Shown in pieces: positions 1-5,615 of a DNA stretch of 6,336 nucleotides. The notes under the pieces are model-generated. The model made no database searches. It was not told the DNA's origin and worked only from the letters and a program-made list of their open reading frames with translations. This DNA is from CALCHX01 sp035761165. GTDB lineage: Bacteria; Gemmatimonadota; Gemmatimonadetes; Gemmatimonadales; Gemmatimonadaceae. Every line of letters begins with the position of its first letter. Position 1 is the first letter of the stretch. The position numbers and the translations under genes were made by a program. The stretch is from assembly GCA_035761165.1 (NCBI GenBank), contig DASTRO010000276.1:1-6336 (forward strand), written 5' to 3'.

Positions 1-1
1 C

Positions 2-91
2 CGGCTCGCCCTCGCCACCGAGGTGGAGCGGATGCGCGACGTGGTGCGCGTGGCGCAGCGGCGGCTGGCGCACTCGCCGGAGGTCCCGTGA
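2..91 (+). CDS. C-terminal end of an upstream gene, probably a PadR-family regulator (5' truncated)
   Basis: The open frame runs from the window edge to TGA at 89-91 and gives 29 residues, beginning RLALATEVERMRDVVRVAQ and ending in HSPEVP. The charged, amphipathic helix with regularly spaced Val, Met and Arg resembles the C-terminal dimerisation helix of short PadR winged-helix regulators, which often end in 'GR..LA.E..R...vv..A..RL'. PadR genes very often sit directly upstream of ADOP-type permeases, which supports the call. The stop codon overlaps the ATG of the following permease (TGATG), so the two are probably co-transcribed and translationally coupled. The DNA-binding domain lies outside the window, so the family call rests on a short tail plus context. 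Any small alpha-helical protein remains possible. Confidence 0.55.
   Translation, partial: RLALATEVERMRDVVRVAQRRLAHSPEVP
79..83 (+). promoter_or_regulatory. Ribosome binding site of the permease gene
   Basis: GGAGG lies inside the last codons of the upstream gene, seven bases before the ATG at 91. It supports ATG 91 over the adjacent in-frame GTG at 88, which would be only four bases away. It also supports start-stop coupling with the upstream gene. Confidence 0.7.
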
Positions 92-2751
92 TGCCGCGCC
101 GCCCCCTGGCCGCCTATCGTGCGCTGCTACGCCTGCTCCCGATGGAGCTGCGCGAGGCGTATGGGGACGACATGGTGTGGCTCTGCGCGGCCGAGCTGCG
201 CGCGGCGCGGGCGGAGGGCGTGCTCCCCTGGCTGCGGGCCTGCACTGCCGTCGCCTGGGACGTGCTCCGCCGCGTCCCATACGAGCACTGGCGCCGTCGC
301 GGGCGCCGCCAACCACGCGAGGGATCCATGCGCTCCGTGCTCGCCGATCTCCGCTTCGCCGCGCGCTCCTTCGGCCGCCAGAAGGGGGCCACCGCCGTGG
401 TCCTCGTCACGCTGACGCTGGCCGTCGCGGCCAACGTGGCCGTGTTCACGCTGGTCAACGCCCTCTTCCTGCGGCCGTTCCCCTTCCCGCAGCCGGACCG
501 GCTCGTCTACCTCAACGAGCAGGCGCCGCGCTGGAACCTGGAGTTCACCGGCATCAACTACCCCGATTTCGACGCGTGGCGTCGCGGCACGCACCGCTTC
601 GCGGCGATGGCGCTGATGGACCAGGGCAGCGTCAACCTCGCCGACGGCGCCACCGCCGAGCGCGTGCAGGCGGCGTGGGTGACGTACGACATGCCCGCCG
701 TGCTCGGCGTGCGGCCCGTGCTCGGCCGCACCTTCACGAAGGAGGAGGACGTCCCCGACGGGCCGGAGATCGTCGTCATCGGCTACGGCCTCTGGCAGTC
801 GCATTTCGGCGGGGCGCCCGACGTCGTGGGCCGCACGCTGCGTGTCAACAGCGCGCCGCGCACGGTGATCGGCGTGCTGCCGCCCGCGGCCGAGTTCCCG
901 GGGGGCGTGCAGCTCTGGCTGCCGCTCGGCGGCGACCCGCATCAGCCGTGGCAGAGCTACGACCACGACGGATTCGCGCGGCTGAAGCCGGGCGTCACGC
1001 TGGAGCAGGCGCGCCAGGACCTGCTCGCCGCCCAGGCGCCGATCTGGCGGAAGCGCGACAGCGCGCACGTGGTGTCGCCGCGCATCATGCCGCTGCGCGA
1101 GCGCTTCGTGGCCGACTTCCGCGTCACCGGCACCGCGCTCGCGGCGGGCGGCGTGCTCGTGCTGCTCATCGCCTGCGCCAATGTCGCCGGCGCGATGCTG
1201 GCGCGCGCCGTCGTCCGGCGGCGCGAGATGGGGATCCGCATGGCGATGGGGGCGAGCGCGCTGCGCATGACGCGCCAGCTCCTCACCGAGAGCCTCGCCC
1301 TCGCCGCGGTCGCCGGGCTGCTCGGCGCCCTGCTCGGGTGGTGGGGGCTGCGGCTGCTCGTGCTCTCCGCGCCGGACCAGCTGCCCGGCTGGGTGCGGGT
1401 GGACGCCGACGCCCGCGTGGTCGCCTTCTCCATCGCCATCGTCGGCCTGACGGCGGTGCTCTTCGGGCTGGCGCCCGCGCTGCAGCTGCGGCGGCTGGAC
1501 GTGCGCGGCACGCTGGCCGCCGGGTCGACGCGCGCGTCCGCCGGCGGCGGACAGCGCCGGCTGCTCGACACGCTGGTCGTGGCGGAGATCGCGCTCGCCG
1601 CCATGCTGCTCGTGGGCGGCGGGCTGCTCGTGCGCGCCTACGCCAACGTGCGCGGCGTGACGCCCGGCTTCCGCGTGGACAGCGTGGCCACCTTCCGTCT
1701 CGCCTTGCCGGAGGCCACCTACCCGAACGGCCTCGTCCAGCGCGCCTTCTACGAGCGCGTGCTCGAGCGGCTGCAGGCGCTGCCCGGCGTGCGCCAGGCC
1801 GCCGTCATCAGCTGTCCGCCGCTCGGCTGTCATCAGGGGCGCTTCTTCGTCGCCGAGGGCGCGCCGCCGCGCGCCGCCGGCGAGCCGGACCCGGTCGTCC
1901 TCACGCGGATCGCGACGCCCGGCTACTTCGCGGCGCTGGGCATCCGGCTCGTGCACGGCCGCTTCTACGGCGAGGGCGAGGGGCTGCCCGGGCGCCAGCA
2001 GGTGGCCGTGGTGAACCAGAGCTTCGCGCGCCGCATGTGGCCCGGCGTGGCCGACCCCACCGGCCGCCGCTTCCGGAGCGACGACAGCACGGCACCGTGG
2101 GTGACGGTGGTCGGCGTGGCGGCGGACGTGAAGCACTACGGGCTCGCCGAGCCGTCGCGCCCCGGGCTCTACTTCCCGCTCGCGAGCATCGACACGGGCA
2201 ACAGCTACCCCTCGCTCGCCTTCGTCGTGCACACGGCGGTGGACCCTGCCAGCGTGATCCCGCCGGCCCGCGCCGTGGTGCGCGCGCTGAATCCCGAGCT
2301 GCCCCTCTACGACGTGAAGACGATGCGCGGCGCGCTCGAGAGCTCGCTGGCCCTGCGCCGCGCGACGGCGACGACGCTGGCCGCGTTCGCCGCGATCGCG
2401 CTCGCGCTGGCCGTGGGCGGGATGTACGCCGTGCTGTCGTACGTCGTGGGCCGGCGCCGCCACGAGATCGGCATCCGCATGGCGCTCGGCGCGCAGCGCG
2501 GCCAGGTCGTGCGCCACGTGGTGGGGCAGGGCCTGCGCCTCGCCGCCGTGGGGCTCGCGCTGGGGCTGGGCGGCGCGCTGCTGTCGGCGCGCGTGCTGGC
2601 GAGTGCGCTCGTCGGCGTCACGCCGCGCGATCCGGCCGTGTACGCGCTGGTCGCCGCCGTGCTCGCCGCCACGGCGCTCGTCGCCGCGCTCGTGCCCGCG
2701 CGGCGGGCCGCGGCGGTGGACCCGAAGCTGTCGCTCGGTGAGGGCGACTGA
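91..2751 (+). CDS. ADOP-type ABC transporter permease (MacB/FtsX-like, duplicated, orphan)
   Basis: This 886-residue inner-membrane protein has the ADOP layout. Residues 1-80 form a soluble permease-prefix domain (YRALLRLLPMELREAYGDDM). TM1 lies at about 101-125, followed by a periplasmic MacB_PCD-like domain to about 340. An FtsX core has TMs at about 346-372, 400-425 and 440-464. A second half repeats the plan: TM5 about 492-516, a second periplasmic domain, then TMs at about 760-786, 815-840 and 848-872. The cytoplasmic motif after the first TM of each core is duplicated (RRREMGIRMAMGAS at 377-389; RRRHEIGIRMALGAQ at 788-802), as expected for a tandem FtsX duplication; this is the segment that meets the ATPase in MacB-type systems. 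The end (VPARRAAAVDP) is typical. No ATPase gene is visible, so substrate and energy source are unknown; relatives are annotated as macrolide or lipoprotein exporters without proof. Cys575 and Cys580 lie in the second periplasmic domain. A PadR-like gene overlaps its start. Confidence 0.93.
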   Translation: MPRRPLAAYRALLRLLPMELREAYGDDMVWLCAAELRAARAEGVLPWLRACTAVAWDVLRRVPYEHWRRRGRRQPREGSMRSVLADLRFAARSFGRQKGATAVVLVTLTLAVAANVAVFTLVNALFLRPFPFPQPDRLVYLNEQAPRWNLEFTGINYPDFDAWRRGTHRFAAMALMDQGSVNLADGATAERVQAAWVTYDMPAVLGVRPVLGRTFTKEEDVPDGPEIVVIGYGLWQSHFGGAPDVVGRTLRVNSAPRTVIGVLPPAAEFPGGVQLWLPLGGDPHQPWQSYDHDGFARLKPGVTLEQARQDLLAAQAPIWRKRDSAHVVSPRIMPLRERFVADFRVTGTALAAGGVLVLLIACANVAGAMLARAVVRRREMGIRMAMGASALRMTRQLLTESLALAAVAGLLGALLGWWGLRLLVLSAPDQLPGWVRVDADARVVAFSIAIVGLTAVLFGLAPALQLRRLDVRGTLAAGSTRASAGGGQRRLLDTLVVAEIALAAMLLVGGGLLVRAYANVRGVTPGFRVDSVATFRLALPEATYPNGLVQRAFYERVLERLQALPGVRQAAVISCPPLGCHQGRFFVAEGAPPRAAGEPDPVVLTRIATPGYFAALGIRLVHGRFYGEGEGLPGRQQVAVVNQSFARRMWPGVADPTGRRFRSDDSTAPWVTVVGVAADVKHYGLAEPSRPGLYFPLASIDTGNSYPSLAFVVHTAVDPASVIPPARAVVRALNPELPLYDVKTMRGALESSLALRRATATTLAAFAAIALALAVGGMYAVLSYVVGRRRHEIGIRMALGAQRGQVVRHVVGQGLRLAAVGLALGLGGALLSARVLASALVGVTPRDPAVYALVAAVLAATALVAALVPARRAAAVDPKLSLGEGD

Positions 2752-2757
2752 GACGAC

Positions 2758-2797
2758 CTGGCGGCTCCCGCCCCGGTCGGGGGGTGGGAGTCGCCGG
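2758..2797 (+). terminator. Hairpin in the convergent gap, likely 3' end of the permease transcript
   Basis: The arms 2760-2774 and 2781-2795 pair over 15 consecutive positions, including two G·U pairs (2764-2791 and 2770-2785), around a 6-base loop (GGTCGG). The stem extends by T2759·G2796 and C2758-G2797. No T-tract follows, so this is not a canonical intrinsic terminator, but stem-only hairpins are common at gene ends in very GC-rich genomes. In minus-strand RNA the three wobble positions become A·C mismatches. The structure is therefore best formed by the permease transcript, beginning 7 bases after its stop codon. Confidence 0.65.
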
Positions 2798-2814
2798 ATC
2801 GTCCCGTCACTCCA

Positions 2815-5178
2815 TCACTGCATGATCGCGCCCCAGATCAGCGGGTACGTCGCCACCGACTGCCCGCGGTACTGTGGCCGGAACCCGTACAGCACCACGT
2901 GCCCCTGCCCGCGGCGCACGTCCACCAGCGCGGCGGCGCCGTGCAGCTTCTCCCCGCCGAGCAGCCAGCCGGAGAGCAGCGGGTCGCCCGTCGCCGGGTA
3001 GCGCGCCACCGCGGTCGCCTGCGACGGGTCGGTGATCTCGAAGGCCGGGCCGCTCTCGAACCAGACCGCCGGCACCGGCGCCGTGAAGCCCCGCGCGATC
3101 GGGTGGTCGCGTGCGATCTCGACCGAGAGGATGGAGCCGGGCGCGTAGAACTCCGTGTTGGCCACGCCGTCCAGCACGTCGCGCACCGGCAGGTGCAGCC
3201 CCTCGGCCAGCGCGGTGCTCGCCTCGTTGAAGGCCAGCACCGTGCCGCCGGCAGTCACGAAGCTGTCCAGCGCGGCCAGCACCGCGGCCGGGTCGGCGCC
3301 GCCGCGGCCACGGCCGCCGCGTCCACCCCGCCCGCCGCGCGCGAGGCTCCCGTCGGAGATCACGATCGCGTCGAAGCGCGCGCGCAGGTCGCCCTTCGCC
3401 ACGTCCTCGTCGGTGATGATCGTGTAGGGCACGCGGTAGCTGTCGAAGATGAAGTGCGTCCAGCCGTGGTCCATCGACTCGTTGGCCGCCAGGCGCATGA
3501 GGGCGATGCGCCGCGTGCGCGCGCCGGTGAGCGGCGCGGTGTACGTCGGCTCGGCCACCGCGGCGATCGGCTCGCCGGTGGCCGGCGCGGCGCCCATCAC
3601 GTGCGCCACCTCCACGCCGAAGAGCAGCGGCAGCGTGTGCGCGGTGACGTCGTACGGCCGCTTGGGCGGGCCACCCGGGTACTCGAAGAGGTTCGGGTAG
3701 TGCTGCCGCTCGAGCAGCGCCTTGGCGTACGAGCCGAACGGCTGGCGCGTGAGCACGGCGTAGCTGCCGGCCGGCAGCGTGCGGCCGTCCACCGTCACCG
3801 GTGCCGTCGTCTCGCGGATCTCCACCTGGCCGTGCTGCAGCGTCCAGAGCAGCCGCTGCACCGCCTGCGTGTCCGCCTGCGCCTTCGGGATGACGATCGC
3901 CGACGGCCACGGCTCGCTCCCCCACGCCGGCTTCTCGGCCAGGGCGCGCTCGCCCTGCGCGGCGTAGCCCTCCAGCCAGGCGCGCCGGTTCTGCGCCGCC
4001 TCCAGGAAGAGGGCCCAGCTCGCGGCGGTCTGGTAGCGCACGATGTCGCCGTAGCCCCAGCGGCCGCCCGGCCAGGGCGCCGGGAAGTTCCACGACGACA
4101 CCTTGGCGTCGTAGCCGCGTCCCGTGCCGAGCCGCTCGAAGGGCACCTCCACCGGCGTCGCCAGCCGCGCGCTCGCCGTCTCGGTGAGCAGCCGCGCGCC
4201 GCGGTGGTAGAACGGGTACTGCCGCGCCGGCGACCACTGGTCGTAGCTGGCGTTGCTGGCGATCCCCGTGAAGCCCTCGTTCGTCATCCGCCACACCATC
4301 GCCATGCCGAGGCCGTTCGTGGCCGCGGTGAGGATGGGGTCGATGTTGGGCTCCACCGGGTCCATGTAGGGCGGGATGAAGAGGCGCCCGGCGTTCCCGC
4401 CCTGCTGGTGGATGTCGTTGACGATCTGCGGGTCCCACGGCGTGTAGAGGGAGTCCACCGTGTAGCGCGTCTCCACCTGGGTGAAGGCGTACCAGTCGCG
4501 GTTGTCGTCGTGGCCCACGTACTTGTGGTAGAGGTCCGGCGGCCCCGAGCCCTCCGCCGGCGTGCCCAGTGTCGCGCGGTAGTGGTCGCCGACGATGTCC
4601 ACCCCGTCCGGGTTCTGCGACGGCACGAGCATGATGATCGTGTTCGCCAGGATCTCGCGCGCCTCGTCGTCCGCCGCGCGCGCCAGCCGGTCGGCCAGCA
4701 GCAGCGGCGTCGTGAAGCCGCCCACCTCGGTGGAGTGGATGGACGAGGTGACGAGGATGACGTTCTTCCCCTCGTCCAGCAGCCGCTCGCGCTCGCCCGG
4801 CGCCTGCCGTCGCGGGTCCATGAGCTTGCGCTGGATCTGCCGGTAGTGCTCTAGGTTGGCGAGGGTGGCCGAGTCGGCGATGAAGGCGACGATGAACGGC
4901 CGGCCCAGCGTCGTCTTCCCGAGCGTGCGCACGCTGACGCGCGGGCTGGCCGCGTCGAGGGCGGTGAAGTAGGTGACGATCTGCGTCCAGCTCGGCAGGT
5001 GCCGGTCGGCGCCGGGCTCGAAGCCGAGCACCGACGCGATGGTCGGGATGCCATCCGACGCGCCGGAGGTCCGCGCCGGGCCCTGCGCGCCGAGCGCGTG
5101 GGCGGGCGCGAGGCACGCGGCAGTGAGGGCGAGGAGCGCGGCCGGACGACGGACGCGGGAGCGCAGCGAGAAGAGCAT
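2815..5178 (-). CDS. Exported M14-family zinc carboxypeptidase with C-terminal amidotransferase-like domain
   Basis: The 787-residue protein has an n-region rich in Arg (MLFSLRSRVRRP) and a hydrophobic core. A signal-peptidase I site is likely after AHA (28) or LGA (31), so it should be periplasmic or secreted. Residues about 55-340 form the M14 metallopeptidase domain. The zinc ligands are H148 and E151 (HSTE) and H257 (NDIHQQGG). The NPDG motif is at 189-192, and N226-R227 match the substrate-carboxylate Asn-Arg pair. E333 (LLTE) is the probable general base; its spacing of 76 after the third ligand is close to the 74 of carboxypeptidase A. About 340-550 is a linker or accessory region. About 555-787 resembles the class I glutamine-amidotransferase-like or ThuA-like fold seen at the end of large bacterial M14 proteins. 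It has no Cys nucleophile, and the mature chain has no cysteine at all. A Gly/Arg tract interrupts it at 614-627. The ATG is the only start that keeps the signal peptide; no Shine-Dalgarno is visible. The substrate is unknown. Confidence 0.93.
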   Translation of the reverse strand: MLFSLRSRVRRPAALLALTAACLAPAHALGAQGPARTSGASDGIPTIASVLGFEPGADRHLPSWTQIVTYFTALDAASPRVSVRTLGKTTLGRPFIVAFIADSATLANLEHYRQIQRKLMDPRRQAPGERERLLDEGKNVILVTSSIHSTEVGGFTTPLLLADRLARAADDEAREILANTIIMLVPSQNPDGVDIVGDHYRATLGTPAEGSGPPDLYHKYVGHDDNRDWYAFTQVETRYTVDSLYTPWDPQIVNDIHQQGGNAGRLFIPPYMDPVEPNIDPILTAATNGLGMAMVWRMTNEGFTGIASNASYDQWSPARQYPFYHRGARLLTETASARLATPVEVPFERLGTGRGYDAKVSSWNFPAPWPGGRWGYGDIVRYQTAASWALFLEAAQNRRAWLEGYAAQGERALAEKPAWGSEPWPSAIVIPKAQADTQAVQRLLWTLQHGQVEIRETTAPVTVDGRTLPAGSYAVLTRQPFGSYAKALLERQHYPNLFEYPGGPPKRPYDVTAHTLPLLFGVEVAHVMGAAPATGEPIAAVAEPTYTAPLTGARTRRIALMRLAANESMDHGWTHFIFDSYRVPYTIITDEDVAKGDLRARFDAIVISDGSLARGGRGGRGGRGRGGADPAAVLAALDSFVTAGGTVLAFNEASTALAEGLHLPVRDVLDGVANTEFYAPGSILSVEIARDHPIARGFTAPVPAVWFESGPAFEITDPSQATAVARYPATGDPLLSGWLLGGEKLHGAAALVDVRRGQGHVVLYGFRPQYRGQSVATYPLIWGAIMQ

Positions 5179-5373
5179 GGCGACGCGGGGCGGAGGGGGA
5201 GGACGGACCGGAGGGCGAGTGGGGCAGGGAACCGTTCCGGGGAGAGGGTGCCGCCCCGGCGGCCCGCGCGCAACTCGGCCACCCCGGTTACGATCTCGGC
5301 GCCTCCCGCGCTGCGACGGCGTCCTCGCGCCGAGTCGACTCCCGCGCAGCGCTGACGCCGGTCGTCGCGTAGC

Positions 5374-5421
5374 GGGATGAGCAGGGACGGGATGAACGGC
5401 GACGACCGGATGAACAGGAGG
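5374..5421 (+). repeat. Tandem GGATGAAC-type motif array, left arm
   Basis: Two adjacent 15-base units (5374-5388 GGGATGAGCAGGGAC and 5389-5403 GGGATGAACGGCGAC) share GGGATGA and a GAC end. After a 3-base GAC a third, diverged unit follows (5407-5421, CGGATGAACAGGAGG). The same motif recurs in the opposite orientation at 5496-5534. Bases 5385-5400 can pair with 5522-5537 at 14 of 16 positions as standard pairs, plus one G·T. Confidence 0.7.
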
Positions 5422-5436
5422 GGGCCCCCGGGGCGG

Positions 5437-5469
5437 AGATCGCGACGGAGGGGGTCACCATCACGATCT
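5437..5469 (-). other. Hairpin best formed in minus-strand RNA, between the two motif arrays
   Basis: The arms 5437-5448 and 5458-5469 form a 12-bp stem with a 9-base loop. On the plus strand two positions are C/A mismatches (5443-5463 and 5446-5460). On the minus strand both become G·U pairs, so the stem is continuous only in minus-strand RNA. If transcribed it would lie about 260 bases upstream of the M14 start codon. Its function is unknown: leader structure, part of a dispersed repeat element, or chance. Confidence 0.4.
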
Positions 5470-5495
5470 GGCAGGCTCCACCAGCACCCCTATCG

Positions 5496-5534
5496 GTCCA
5501 TCCCAGTTCATCCCAGTTCATCCCGTTCATCCTG
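5496..5534 (-). repeat. Tandem GGATGAAC-type motif array, right arm (inverted copy)
   Basis: Three consecutive decamers on the plus strand (GTCCATCCCA 5496-5505, GTTCATCCCA 5506-5515, GTTCATCCCG 5516-5525) are followed, with a one-base overlap, by GTTCATCCTG (5525-5534). Read on the minus strand this is the same (G)GGATGAAC motif found at 5374-5421, so the two arrays face each other across about 75 bases. The 10-base period is strict here, against 15 in the left arm. Confidence 0.75.
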
Positions 5535-5605
5535 TCCGTGGTCGCCGGTCACCGTGAACGTCGCGCTCGCTCGTTCCGTCACGGTCCTTCACCCGTCATC
5601 TCGCC

Positions 5606-5609
5606 GAGG
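5606..5609 (+). promoter_or_regulatory. Ribosome binding site of the S51 peptidase gene
   Basis: GAGG lies six bases before the ATG at 5616, a normal spacing. It supports that start, which also places a signal peptide at the N-terminus. Confidence 0.55.
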
Positions 5610-5615
5610 TCGTCC

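Larger units (their letters stand above)
5179..5615. other. Divergent intergenic region (437 bp) between the M14 and S51 genes
   Basis: No convincing coding frame fills this stretch; the short frames crossing it show no recognisable protein. It must contain the promoters for both neighbours, but I see no clear -35/-10 pair on either strand. Structure present: an 8-bp perfect inverted repeat CTCGGCGC / GCGCCGAG (5295-5302 and 5327-5334); a 9-bp direct repeat CTCCCGCGC (5303-5311 and 5339-5347); two inverted arrays of a GGATGAAC motif (5374-5421 and 5496-5534); a minus-strand hairpin (5437-5469); a perfect GGGGGCCCCC palindrome (5420-5429); and a weak bulged hairpin in the S51 leader (5551-5585, outer pairing ACCGTG / CACGGT). 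Confidence 0.7.

Noticed and set aside
88..90. GTG at 88 as the permease start
   Set aside because: It is only four bases from GGAGG and directly next to an ATG with ideal spacing; ATG 91 also gives the typical stop-start overlap.
127..2517. A 796-codon open frame on the minus strand opposite the permease gene
   Set aside because: Its translation is low-complexity and rich in His, Arg, Ala and Gly, with no recognisable domain. It is the expected mirror of a coding frame with extreme GC third positions. The plus-strand frame has a clear family identity.
2899..4854. A 651-codon plus-strand frame opposite the M14 gene
   Set aside because: It is rich in Arg, His, Val and Gly without motifs and lies wholly inside the well-supported M14 gene. 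It is a GC-skew shadow.
2807..5116. A 769-codon minus-strand frame overlapping the M14 gene in another frame
   Set aside because: It encodes Arg/Ala/Gly-rich nonsense, whereas the chosen frame has a signal peptide and all M14 catalytic residues.
5113..5127. Possible lipobox (LTAAC) in the M14 signal peptide
   Set aside because: Position -3 is Thr instead of Leu, Val or Ile, and a good signal-peptidase I site (AHA or LGA) follows a few residues later.
5496..5534. CRISPR-like repeats
   Set aside because: The units are only 10 bases long with no spacers between them, and no cas gene is nearby.
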